From Nocardia fluminea (GTDB lineage Bacteria > Actinomycetota > Actinomycetes > Mycobacteriales > Mycobacteriaceae): a stretch of DNA of 64,000 bases. Made by a program: the position numbers and the translations under genes. Location: NCBI RefSeq assembly GCF_002846365.1, contig NZ_PJMW01000002.1:4464001-4528000 (forward strand). The letters run 5' to 3'. Below the pieces are notes generated by a model. That model worked only from the letters and a program-made list of their open reading frames with translations, was not told the origin of the DNA and did no database searches. This document shows positions 43,995 through 52,819 of this stretch, in pieces (position 1 is the first letter of the stretch; each line of letters opens with the position of its first letter).

Positions 43995-45197
43995 ATGTAT
44001 GACGCGATTGTTGTCGGCGCGCGGTGCGCGGGTTCACCGGTCGGCATGTTGCTGGCGAGGCAGGGGCATCGAGTCCTGGTGGTGGACCGGGCCACCTTTC
44101 CCAGCGACACCGTCTCGACGCACTACATTCAGCAGCGTGGGCTGGCGAGGCTGGCCCAGTGGGGCCTGCTCGACAAGCTGATCGCCACCGGTGTGCCGGC
44201 GATCAAGCGCATGACGGTGTCCTACCTCGACATCGTCATCGCGGGGTTCGCCGATCCCATCCAGGGCATCGACGCCACCTACGCGCCGCGGCGCACCGAA
44301 CTCGACACGATCCTGGTCGAGGGCGCGAAGGAAGCAGGCGCCGAAGTTCGCACCGGCTACACCGTCAGCGAGCTGATCATCGAAGACGGCGTGGTCGTCG
44401 GTATTCGCGGTTCGGTCGCCGGCGGTGAGATCGCCGAGGAGCGAGCCCGCATCGTGATCGGCGCGGACGGCACCAACTCGTTCGTCGCCAACGCTGTCGG
44501 CGCCGAGACCTACACGAAGGTCGCGGCCGAGTGCTTCATCTACTACAGCTACTTCAGCGGCCTGTCGCAGACCGAGTTCCACAGCCGCATCGGCGACAAG
44601 CAGCAGATCGGCATCTGGCCGACCCACAACGACCAGACCCTCGTCGCGGTCATGCGCAAGATCGACACCTACTCCGATTTCCGCGCCGACGTCGAGGCCA
44701 ACTTCGTGAAGGTCGCGCGCGAGATCCTGCCCGAGTTCGCCGAGGAACTGGTCACCAAGGGCAAGCGTGAGGACCGTTTCTACCCGATGCGGTATCCCGA
44801 CAACTACCGCCGCCAGTCGCACGGCGCGGGCTGGGCCCTGGTCGGGGACGCGGGCTACCACAAGGACCCTTTCACCGGACTCGGGATCTCCGACGCGTTC
44901 GACTACGCGGCACTGCTCGCCGAGAGGGTGCACGAGGGGCTGACCGAACAGCGGCCGATGGCCGAGGCGCTCGCCGATTACCAGCGCGAGCGCGACGAGA
45001 AATCTCAGTCGGGATTCGAATTCACCTGCACGATCTCCACGCTCGAACTGACTCCGCAATTGCTGGCTGTTTTCCGTGCGCTGGAGAACAACGAAGAATA
45101 TGCCAAGGACTTCTTCGCGATGGTCGGCGGCGGAATGACCGGCGAGGAATTCTTCGCGCCGGAACGTATCGCGAAATTGCTCGGTGCCAACGTATGA
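43995..45197 (+). CDS. FAD-dependent oxidoreductase, geranylgeranyl-reductase/PHBH-like (second copy)
   Basis: The 400-aa flavoprotein is paralogous to that at 26931-28154: VVGARCAGSPVGMLLARQGH, TYAPRRTELDTILVEG and GDAGYHKDPFTGLGISDAF. The ATG follows GAGGAG by seven bases. The family includes lipid double-bond reductases, flavin hydroxylases and halogenases; the lysine-based halogenase signature is not evident. It opens the operon that continues with the SGNH hydrolase and the PfaA-like synthase, so it probably acts on the growing or finished chain. Confidence 0.8.
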   Translation: MYDAIVVGARCAGSPVGMLLARQGHRVLVVDRATFPSDTVSTHYIQQRGLARLAQWGLLDKLIATGVPAIKRMTVSYLDIVIAGFADPIQGIDATYAPRRTELDTILVEGAKEAGAEVRTGYTVSELIIEDGVVVGIRGSVAGGEIAEERARIVIGADGTNSFVANAVGAETYTKVAAECFIYYSYFSGLSQTEFHSRIGDKQQIGIWPTHNDQTLVAVMRKIDTYSDFRADVEANFVKVAREILPEFAEELVTKGKREDRFYPMRYPDNYRRQSHGAGWALVGDAGYHKDPFTGLGISDAFDYAALLAERVHEGLTEQRPMAEALADYQRERDEKSQSGFEFTCTISTLELTPQLLAVFRALENNEEYAKDFFAMVGGGMTGEEFFAPERIAKLLGANV

Positions 45198-45795
45198 GCT
45201 GATGGTGCTCGGCGACAGTTTCGCGGAGGGGCGCGGCGGTTCGGTCAACGCCGACGGCTCCTTCGCGGGATTTGTCGCGCGCGTCGAGCACCTGCTCGGA
45301 ATCTCCGGCGCGACACTGAACCTCGGTTCCTACGGGGCCACCACGCAGGATGTCATCGACCGGCAGCTGCCGGTCGCCCTCGCCGCCGATGCTCCGCTGG
45401 TCGGCGTGATCGTCGGCGGAAACGACCTGGTCACCGACTACGACCCGGATCGCTTCCGCCGCAACCTCCGTCAGATCTATGCCGGGCTGGCGCGTCCCGA
45501 TCGGCTGGTGTTCACCACGAACTGGCCGAATATCCCGGACCGCCTGCCCGGTCTGCCCGAATCCGTGCGCACGGTGTTGCGCTCGCGATTCGTGCGCGCC
45601 AACGACTATCTCGACGACCTCGTCCACGAGTTCGATCTCGTGCGACTCGATTTGGTGAACGCACCCATCACCGCGGACCCGGTCATGTGGTCCCCGGACG
45701 GCATGCATCCGAGTCCGGCGGGCCATCAGCTCATCGGCACGGCGATGGCCGACCTCATCGACGAGGTCCGGACTGTGCGAGTTTCGCAACTCTGA
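45184..45795 (+). CDS. SGNH/GDSL-type esterase or thioesterase
   Basis: The 203-aa product has block I GDSFAEG (Ser12), block III GGND (78-81) and block V DGMHP with Asp172 and His175, the complete SGNH catalytic set. It starts at GTG 45184, 14 bases inside the flavoprotein gene, and ends 23 bases before the PfaA-like ATG. There is no signal peptide, so it works in the cytoplasm. Because the synthase has no terminal thioesterase, this protein is a candidate for chain release (inference). Confidence 0.8.
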   Translation: MPTYELMVLGDSFAEGRGGSVNADGSFAGFVARVEHLLGISGATLNLGSYGATTQDVIDRQLPVALAADAPLVGVIVGGNDLVTDYDPDRFRRNLRQIYAGLARPDRLVFTTNWPNIPDRLPGLPESVRTVLRSRFVRANDYLDDLVHEFDLVRLDLVNAPITADPVMWSPDGMHPSPAGHQLIGTAMADLIDEVRTVRVSQL

Positions 45796-45818
45796 GCAGA
45801 AGACAAGGGATAGCAACC

Positions 45819-48800
45819 ATGAACGACCACCTTCGGCACTCCGAAGACCCGGCCATGACGCGGCGACTGGCCGACAATCCGATCGCGATCGTCGGCCTGA
45901 GCGGACTGTTCCCGATGGCCGCCAACTTCCGTGACTTCTGGCAGAACGTGGTCGACGCCGCGGACTGCATGTCCGACGTGCCCGCCACCCACTGGAACCT
46001 CGACGACTACTACGATGCCGACCCCACGGCGCCCGACAAGACCTATTGCCGCCGTGGCGGTTTCGTGCCCGAGATGCCGTTCAGCGTCACCGAGTTCGGG
46101 CTGCCGCCCAACCAGCTCGAGGTCACCACGGTCGTGCAGCTGCTGAGCCTGCTCGTCGCCCGTGACGTGCTCGCCGACGCGGGAGCTGTCGGGTCCGACT
46201 GGTACCGGCCCGAGCGCACCGGTGTGGTCCTCGGCGTCGCCGGGCCGACCACGTTGTCGCATCCGCTGGCCGCCCGCTTGTCGACGCCGGTCCTCAAAGA
46301 GGTCATCCGCAGCTGCGGGCTGACGCAGGCCGACGCCGAGCAGATCGCGCAGAAGTACGCGGACGCCTTCCCGTCGTGGGAGGAGAACTCGTTTCCCGGT
46401 CTGCTGGGCAATGTGATCGCGGGCCGGGTCGCCAACCGGCTCGACCTCGGCGGTATGAACTGCACCGTCGACGCGGCGTGCGCGAGTTCGCTGTCGGCGG
46501 TGCACGTCGCGATCAGCGAGCTGGTGTCGGGTCGCGCCGACATGATGATCACCGGTGGCTGTGACACCGAGAACTCGATCTTCGGTTACCTGTGCTTCAG
46601 CAAGGTGGGGGCCCTGTCGCGCTCGGGTGTCATCAAGCCGCTCGACGACAGTGCCGACGGCACCCTGGTCGGCGAGGGCATCGGCATGATCGCCCTCAAA
46701 CGCCTCGCCGACGCCGAGCGCGACGGTGACCGGGTGTACGCGGTGATCAAGGGCATCGGCTCGTCGAGCGACGGGCGCTTCAAGAGCATCTACGCCCCGC
46801 GTGCCGAGGGCCAGCAGGCCGCCCTGCACCGCGCCTACGAGGACGCGGACTGCTCGCCCGCCACGATCGGGCTGTTCGAGGCGCACGCCACCGGCACCCG
46901 CGTCGGCGATCAGACCGAGCTCGCCGCGCTGAACGCGGTGCTGCGCGCGGCCACCGACGAGACCGGGTACGCCGCGATCGGCAGCGTGAAATCCCAGATC
47001 GGGCACACCAAGGGCGCCGCCGGCGCGGCCAGCCTGATCAAGCTGGCGCTGGCGTTGCACCACAAGGTGCTGCCGCCGACGATCAATGTCACCGCGCCGA
47101 ACAAGGCGCTCGACGACTCCTCGCCGCTCTACATCAACACCAGGACCCGGCCGTGGATTCGTGATCCGCACCGGCCGCAGCGCCGCGCGGCGGCATCGGC
47201 GATGGGCTTCGGCGGCACCAACTTTCACGCGATCCTCGAGGAAGCAGGCGACGATCGCGGACATGCGCTCACGATGCACCGCACCGCTCGGGTCCACCTG
47301 TGGCACGCCGCTTCGAGGGCCGAACTGGCGAGGTTGCTGAGCTCGGACGCCGCCCCGAACGGTGACGCCGGGATTCCGGCCGAGCATGCGCGCGTCGGGT
47401 TCGTGGCGCGCGACGACGAGGAAGCGTCGGCACTGCGCGCACTGGCGGTGACCGAACTCGCCGGTGACGCCGACGAGTGGACTCATCCGCGCGGCATCGT
47501 CTTCCGCCGGCGTGCCATGCCCGATCTGAAGATCGGCGCGCTGTTCGCCGGTCAGGGCAGCCAGTACGTGGACATGGGCCTGGCCGCGGTGCTGAACAAC
47601 CCCACCGTCGCGACCGCCTTCGACGAGGCCAACGCGGTGTTCGCCGACGCGGCCCGGCCGCCGGCCTCGGTGGTGTTCCCGGCGCCGGTGTTCGACCCCG
47701 AGTTGCGCAACGCCCAGGAGGCGACGTTGCGGCGCACCGAGTTCGCGCAGCCCGCGATCGCGGCGCTGTCGGTGGGCCAGTACCGGTTCCTGTCCGAGCG
47801 CGGCCTGTCCTGCGAAGGGTTCATGGGCCACAGCTTCGGCGAGCTGACCGCACTGTGGGCGGTGGGCTCGCTCGACGCCGTCGACTACTTCACCCTCGCC
47901 AGGGCACGCGGCGCGGCGATGGCGATCGGCACCGACGCCGACGCGGGCACGATGGCGGCGGTACAGGCCGACCGTGAGCAGGTCAACGCGATCCTCGCCG
48001 GCCATCCCGACGTGAGCGTGTGCAACCACAACGCACCCGACCAGGTGGTGGTCGGTGGTGGCACCGCGGCTGTCGCGGAATTCGTCGCGGCGGGCCGGGC
48101 ACAGGGGCTGACCGTGCGTGAGTTGCCGGTGGCGGGTGCATTCCATACCCGCTACGTCGCCCACGCGGTCGAGCCGTTCAAGGCCGCGGTGAAGAACGTC
48201 GCCGTTCGCGCCCCCAAGGCCAAGATCTACGCGAATTCCCGGGACGCCGAATACGGTGCGCGGGTCGCGACCAACCGTCGCGTGCTCACCGAGCAGCTGC
48301 TCGAAACCGTCGAGTTCGTGGCGGGTCTGCGGGCCATGCGGGCCGACGGCTGCAACGTCTTCGTCGAGTTCGGCCCGAAGGGCACGCTCACCTCGCTCGT
48401 GCGCCGGACTCTCGGCGCCGACGTGATCGCCTTGTCCACCGATCAGGGCCCGACCGGCGACAGCGATGTGGCGCTCAAGAAGGCGGCGCTGCACCTGGCG
48501 GTGCTCGGTGCGCCGATCGTCGACATCCACCGCCACGACGCCGCACCGTTCGCGGTGCCGGAGGCGCCCGGCATGGTGGTGCGGCTCAACGGCCGCGATT
48601 TCGTGCCGGAATCCCGTAAGGAGCTCTACCGCAAGGGAATCGAGGAACAGGTCGTGTTGGAAGCTGTCACGCAGGCGCGAGAGGCCGCCGAAGCCGATGC
48701 CGCGGCACAGGCGCAGGTGGTCGCCCGGGAGCATGCCGCCGAGCAGGAGCGAGTCGCCGCCGAGGCACACACCGCCGCACAGGCCGAGGTCGCGCGAACG

Positions 48801-51800
48801 CACGCCGCCGCACAGACCGAAGTCGCGCAGACGCACGCCGCCACGCGGGAACTGGTGAGCGCCGAAGCTCCGGCGGGAGCGCAGGTCCGGGCGGCGTCGG
48901 GCGCCGGAACTCGGACTGCGACGGGATACGACACGGCTGCCCAGCAGCACCTCGACATCCACAGCCGATACACGCAGGGGCAGCTCGAGGTCGCCGAAGG
49001 ACTGGTCTCGGTCTTACGCGACGCGCAGCGGACGGGCGGCGCCGACGACCGCCTCCACGCGACCGTGCACGCCATCAAGGAACAGAGCCTGGCGATCGGC
49101 CGAACCCATGTCCGGGTCAACGAGATCCTCGCCTCGCTGTCGGGCCTCGAACTGGAATCCCCGGCGCCGGCCGTCGACGCCGCGACCACGAACGGGACGC
49201 ACGGCTTCCACGCCGAACTGCCCACCGGCAACGGAAACGGCAACCACACCCACGCTGCGGCGCTGCTCGACCACCGCACAGCCACGGCACCGACCACTCA
49301 GCCGGAAGCGGCAGCTACACAAGGAAATTCGGTCACTACGTCGACTCCCGATCCGCAGCCGGCGCACGCTACCTCGGCTCCCCGGCCGATCGACACCGAG
49401 ACCGCGCCCCTGGCCACGACGCCCGGCGCTCACGCGGTGACCGATGCCCCGGTGCTCGATGCCGAAGCGGTGTGGTCGGTGCTGTCACAGGTGGTTTCGG
49501 ACAAGACCGGTTATCCGCCGGAGATGCTGGCGTCGTCGCTGGATCTGGAAGCCGATCTGGGTGTGGATTCGATCAAGCGGGTGCAGATCATGGGTGCGGT
49601 CGGTGAGCGCATCGAGGGTGTACCGGCGGTGGGTCCCGAGCAGGTCGCGGAACTACGGACGCTCAGCGACATCGTAAATTTCGTTGCCGCATCCGTTGTT
49701 TCGGCTCCGAGCACCGTGCCGGCGACGACCAGCCCTGCCCTCGATGCCGACGCGGTGTGGTCGGTGCTGTCGCAGGTGGTTTCGGAGAAGACGGGCTATC
49801 CGCCGGAGATGCTGGCGTTGTCGCTGGATCTGGAGGCGGATCTGGGTGTGGATTCGATCAAGCGGGTGCAGATCATGGGTGCGGTCGGTGAGCGCATCGA
49901 GGGTGTGCCCGCCGTGGGTCCCGAGCAGGTCTCGGAGTTGCGGACACTGAGCGACATCGTGGATTTCGTCGCGGCGTCGACGGTTTCGGTACCCGGTACA
50001 GCGGCAGCGACCGAATCGGTGGTCGATGCCGACATGGTGTGGTCGGTGCTGTCACAGGTCGTCTCCGAGAAGACCGGTTATCCGCCGGAGATGCTGGCAT
50101 TGTCGCTGGATCTGGAAGCCGATCTGGGTGTGGATTCGATCAAGCGGGTGCAGATCATGGGTGCGGTCGGTGAGCGCATCGAGGGTGTGCCCGCGGTAGG
50201 TCCCGAGCAGGTCGCGGAACTACGGACCCTCAGTGACATCGTCGATTTCGTCGCAGGCTCCGCCGCGACCGCCGCTGCACCCACGGTGGGTAGTGGTTCG
50301 GAAACGGCGCCGGCCGGTGACCGGGTTCAGCCGGGGTCCGGCCGGGACGGGATCGAGGACGATCCGGTGCTGCTGCGGATCGTGCCGGTCGCGCTTCCCG
50401 ACATCGATCGCCTCGCCCAGCCCTACGCCGCGGAGCGGACGGCCCTGATCGTCGATCACGGTGACAATACCGCGGCGACGCTCGCGACCGGCCTCGAGCA
50501 GCAGGGATGGACCGTGCGCACGGCCGCCGTCGCGGCCCGCGACGGTGCCGGCGTAGCCGCATGGGACGGCGCCACCGTGCAGGCGGCGATCGAGTCCGCG
50601 CTGAAAGATGTCGTGCGGCTGGACCTGTGCCTGACCGTGCTGCCCGCGGACAGCCGGTGGCTGGTGGGCGGTCATCGGCTCGCCGATACGATCCACACCG
50701 CCACGCTGGTGCACGACCGCCTGGTGGCGACCGCCGAAGCCGGTACGCGGGCGGCGTTCGTCACGCTCACCCGCATCGACGGTGTGCTCGGTCACCGCGG
50801 TGACCGAGCCGCTGCCGCCGCCGTTGTCGGCGGGGTCAGCGGTCTGGTGAAGACCCTCGCGCAGGAGGCGCCCGGACTGTTCTGCCGCGCAGTGGATCTC
50901 TCGCCGCAACTGAGCGACGAGGCACTGATCGTGTCCTTGCTCGCCGAACTCGACGACGCCGCGCTCGACGCTCGTGAAGTCGGGGTCGACGCCGACCGCA
51001 CCCGCTGGACACTGCGTCCGCAGTCGGTCGAAAGTCCCGCCCCGGCCACCGAACTCGCCCTCACCACCGACGATGTTCTCGTCGTCACCGGTGGCGCCAG
51101 GGGAGTGACCGCGCGGTGCGTTCGCGAACTGGCTGCCCGCAAGCCCTGTGAGTTCCTCTTGCTCGGCCGCACCGAACTCGCGGACGAGCCGGAATGGGCG
51201 GCAGGCGTCGCCGACGACGCGCTCAAAGCCGCCGCCATCGCCGCCGTGCGTGCCGCGGGGGAGCAGCCGACACCGAAACAGGTAGACCGTCTCAGCCGAA
51301 ACCTGCTGGCACAGCGCGAGATCCGCGCCACTCTCGACGGGGTGGCCGAAACCGGTGCACGGGTGCGCTACCTCGCGGTCGACATCACCGACGCCGAAGC
51401 CACCGAGCGGGCACTCGCGCCGGACGCGGGCCGGATCACCGGCATCGTGCACGGAGCAGGCGCCCTCGCGGATTCCCTGCTCCCCGCCAAAACGGCCGAC
51501 GATATCCGCCTCGTGCTCGCGACCAAGCTGGACGGGCTGTACAACGTGGTCACCGCCTTGCGTGACGCCACGCTCGGCCACATCGTCCTGTTCGGGTCGG
51601 TGGCCGGGGTGTACGGCAATCCGGGCCAGGCCGATTACGCAGTCGCCAACGAGGCCCTCAACCGAGCCGCGGTGAGCTGGCGACGGCAGGGACTGGCCGG
51701 ACACGTCACCACCGTCAACTGGGGCGCCTGGGACGGCGGCATGGTGACTCCGCAGTTGCGCGAAGTCTTCCTCGCCCGCGGTGTCGCCCTGCTCGGGATG

Positions 51801-52790
51801 GACGCCGGAGCGCGGATGTTCGCCGAACAGTTCGCCCCCGGCCGCGCAGGCGACGTGTCGGTGCTGGTCGGTCCCGCGGCACCGCTGGCCACGGCCGTGA
51901 CCCTCACCCCCACAGCCCCTTTCACCACGCACCGTGATCTCGCGCCGCTGGCCGGGGACCCGGTGATCGGTGATCATCGAGTCGGTAAGTTCCCGGTGTT
52001 CCCGGCCGCCGCCGGACTCGGCTGGGCGATCAACGTGCTCGAGCGCGCCAACCCGGGTCTGCGCGTGGTGGAGTGCACCGGCTTCGAGGTACTGCGGGGA
52101 ATCGTCTACGACGGCAAGGACGAGCGCGCCTACCGGCTCGAGGCGCAGGCGGGGACCGTCGTCGACGACCGCCTGAGTGTCACGGTCTGGATCCGCAGCG
52201 ACGAACCGGGCAAGACGCTCGCACCGTCGCACTTCACCGGCACCTTCGTGCTCGCCGCTGAAACATCGCCCGCCCCAGTACTTTCCGGCTGGCAGGGCTA
52301 CGCGATCGGCGCCGGGCCGGAGAACGGGCTCGACGTCTACCGCGCCGCGGATCTGTTCCACGGGCCGCTGCTGCAGGGCGTACGCCGCATCCTGGAGCGC
52401 GGCGAGCGCCGCCTCGTCGTCGAAGGCAAGCTCCCCGACGCGCGCATCGGCGCAGGCAATTACGCGGGGGCCCTGCACAGTCCGGTGCTGGCCGACGTCG
52501 CGATCCAGGCAGGCGCGTTGCTCGGTGTGTGGTTCATGAACTCGGCGTGCCTGCCGCTGTCGATCGGGCGCATCGAGTACTTCGCCGCACTGCCCGACGA
52601 CAGTCCGTTCGTACTGGTGGTCGACGACCTGCGCGCCAACGCGACCGGCACCGAGGTGACCGTCAGCGTCACCGCGTGCGACCCGAACGGCACTGTGCTG
52701 CAGCGCTATCGCGACCTCGCGGTGATCGCCACGCCGGAGATGACCGCGAAGTTCGCCGAGGCCGTGCGGTTGCGCGAGCAGCGCGCGTGA
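45819..52790 (+). CDS. pfaA: PfaA-like iterative polyunsaturated-fatty-acid/polyketide synthase (KS-MAT-ACP3-KR-DH-like)
   Basis: The 2323-aa multienzyme reads: ketosynthase (about 16-475; Cys221 in DAACASS, His356 in HATGT, His396 in GHTKGAAG); malonyl-CoA acyltransferase (about 570-880; Ser672 in GHSFGE, His776); an Ala/Glu-rich probable coiled coil (about 945-1010); three tandem carrier domains with Ser1251, Ser1346 and Ser1440 in LGVDSIKR, the PUFA-synthase carrier motif; ketoreductase (about 1490-2015; TGGARGVT 1757-1764, Ser1927, Tyr1940); and a dehydratase-like hotdog region (about 2035-2310; DHRVGKFPVFPAAAG with His2053). This order is that of PfaA. No thioesterase or internal enoyl reductase is present; PfaD and the separate dehydratase protein would act in trans. 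ATG 45819 follows AAGGGA. Confidence 0.95.
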   Translation: MNDHLRHSEDPAMTRRLADNPIAIVGLSGLFPMAANFRDFWQNVVDAADCMSDVPATHWNLDDYYDADPTAPDKTYCRRGGFVPEMPFSVTEFGLPPNQLEVTTVVQLLSLLVARDVLADAGAVGSDWYRPERTGVVLGVAGPTTLSHPLAARLSTPVLKEVIRSCGLTQADAEQIAQKYADAFPSWEENSFPGLLGNVIAGRVANRLDLGGMNCTVDAACASSLSAVHVAISELVSGRADMMITGGCDTENSIFGYLCFSKVGALSRSGVIKPLDDSADGTLVGEGIGMIALKRLADAERDGDRVYAVIKGIGSSSDGRFKSIYAPRAEGQQAALHRAYEDADCSPATIGLFEAHATGTRVGDQTELAALNAVLRAATDETGYAAIGSVKSQIGHTKGAAGAASLIKLALALHHKVLPPTINVTAPNKALDDSSPLYINTRTRPWIRDPHRPQRRAAASAMGFGGTNFHAILEEAGDDRGHALTMHRTARVHLWHAASRAELARLLSSDAAPNGDAGIPAEHARVGFVARDDEEASALRALAVTELAGDADEWTHPRGIVFRRRAMPDLKIGALFAGQGSQYVDMGLAAVLNNPTVATAFDEANAVFADAARPPASVVFPAPVFDPELRNAQEATLRRTEFAQPAIAALSVGQYRFLSERGLSCEGFMGHSFGELTALWAVGSLDAVDYFTLARARGAAMAIGTDADAGTMAAVQADREQVNAILAGHPDVSVCNHNAPDQVVVGGGTAAVAEFVAAGRAQGLTVRELPVAGAFHTRYVAHAVEPFKAAVKNVAVRAPKAKIYANSRDAEYGARVATNRRVLTEQLLETVEFVAGLRAMRADGCNVFVEFGPKGTLTSLVRRTLGADVIALSTDQGPTGDSDVALKKAALHLAVLGAPIVDIHRHDAAPFAVPEAPGMVVRLNGRDFVPESRKELYRKGIEEQVVLEAVTQAREAAEADAAAQAQVVAREHAAEQERVAAEAHTAAQAEVARTHAAAQTEVAQTHAATRELVSAEAPAGAQVRAASGAGTRTATGYDTAAQQHLDIHSRYTQGQLEVAEGLVSVLRDAQRTGGADDRLHATVHAIKEQSLAIGRTHVRVNEILASLSGLELESPAPAVDAATTNGTHGFHAELPTGNGNGNHTHAAALLDHRTATAPTTQPEAAATQGNSVTTSTPDPQPAHATSAPRPIDTETAPLATTPGAHAVTDAPVLDAEAVWSVLSQVVSDKTGYPPEMLASSLDLEADLGVDSIKRVQIMGAVGERIEGVPAVGPEQVAELRTLSDIVNFVAASVVSAPSTVPATTSPALDADAVWSVLSQVVSEKTGYPPEMLALSLDLEADLGVDSIKRVQIMGAVGERIEGVPAVGPEQVSELRTLSDIVDFVAASTVSVPGTAAATESVVDADMVWSVLSQVVSEKTGYPPEMLALSLDLEADLGVDSIKRVQIMGAVGERIEGVPAVGPEQVAELRTLSDIVDFVAGSAATAAAPTVGSGSETAPAGDRVQPGSGRDGIEDDPVLLRIVPVALPDIDRLAQPYAAERTALIVDHGDNTAATLATGLEQQGWTVRTAAVAARDGAGVAAWDGATVQAAIESALKDVVRLDLCLTVLPADSRWLVGGHRLADTIHTATLVHDRLVATAEAGTRAAFVTLTRIDGVLGHRGDRAAAAAVVGGVSGLVKTLAQEAPGLFCRAVDLSPQLSDEALIVSLLAELDDAALDAREVGVDADRTRWTLRPQSVESPAPATELALTTDDVLVVTGGARGVTARCVRELAARKPCEFLLLGRTELADEPEWAAGVADDALKAAAIAAVRAAGEQPTPKQVDRLSRNLLAQREIRATLDGVAETGARVRYLAVDITDAEATERALAPDAGRITGIVHGAGALADSLLPAKTADDIRLVLATKLDGLYNVVTALRDATLGHIVLFGSVAGVYGNPGQADYAVANEALNRAAVSWRRQGLAGHVTTVNWGAWDGGMVTPQLREVFLARGVALLGMDAGARMFAEQFAPGRAGDVSVLVGPAAPLATAVTLTPTAPFTTHRDLAPLAGDPVIGDHRVGKFPVFPAAAGLGWAINVLERANPGLRVVECTGFEVLRGIVYDGKDERAYRLEAQAGTVVDDRLSVTVWIRSDEPGKTLAPSHFTGTFVLAAETSPAPVLSGWQGYAIGAGPENGLDVYRAADLFHGPLLQGVRRILERGERRLVVEGKLPDARIGAGNYAGALHSPVLADVAIQAGALLGVWFMNSACLPLSIGRIEYFAALPDDSPFVLVVDDLRANATGTEVTVSVTACDPNGTVLQRYRDLAVIATPEMTAKFAEAVRLREQRA
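49458..50254 (+). repeat. Three near-identical ACP-coding direct repeats
   Basis: Units of about 225-230 bases start at 49458, 49743 and 50025 (period 285 and 282). Sequence around each carrier serine is identical over long stretches, including silent positions, whereas the linkers between units differ. This is a sign of recent duplication or ongoing gene conversion. Confidence 0.85.
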
Positions 52791-52819
52791 GCATCGCCGA
52801 TGTGAGGAATGGAGATCCG

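Noticed and set aside
45726..48962. Open frame of over 1000 codons on the minus strand opposite the PfaA-like gene
   Set aside because: Its His/Arg/Gly-rich composition without domains is typical of antisense to a high-GC gene. The plus strand carries intact KS and MAT active sites.
45819..52790. Enediyne-type PksE assignment for the large synthase
   Set aside because: Three LGVDSIKR carriers, a trans PfaD reductase and a PfaC-like dehydratase partner fit PfaA. No integral phosphopantetheinyl transferase domain or enediyne companion genes are present.
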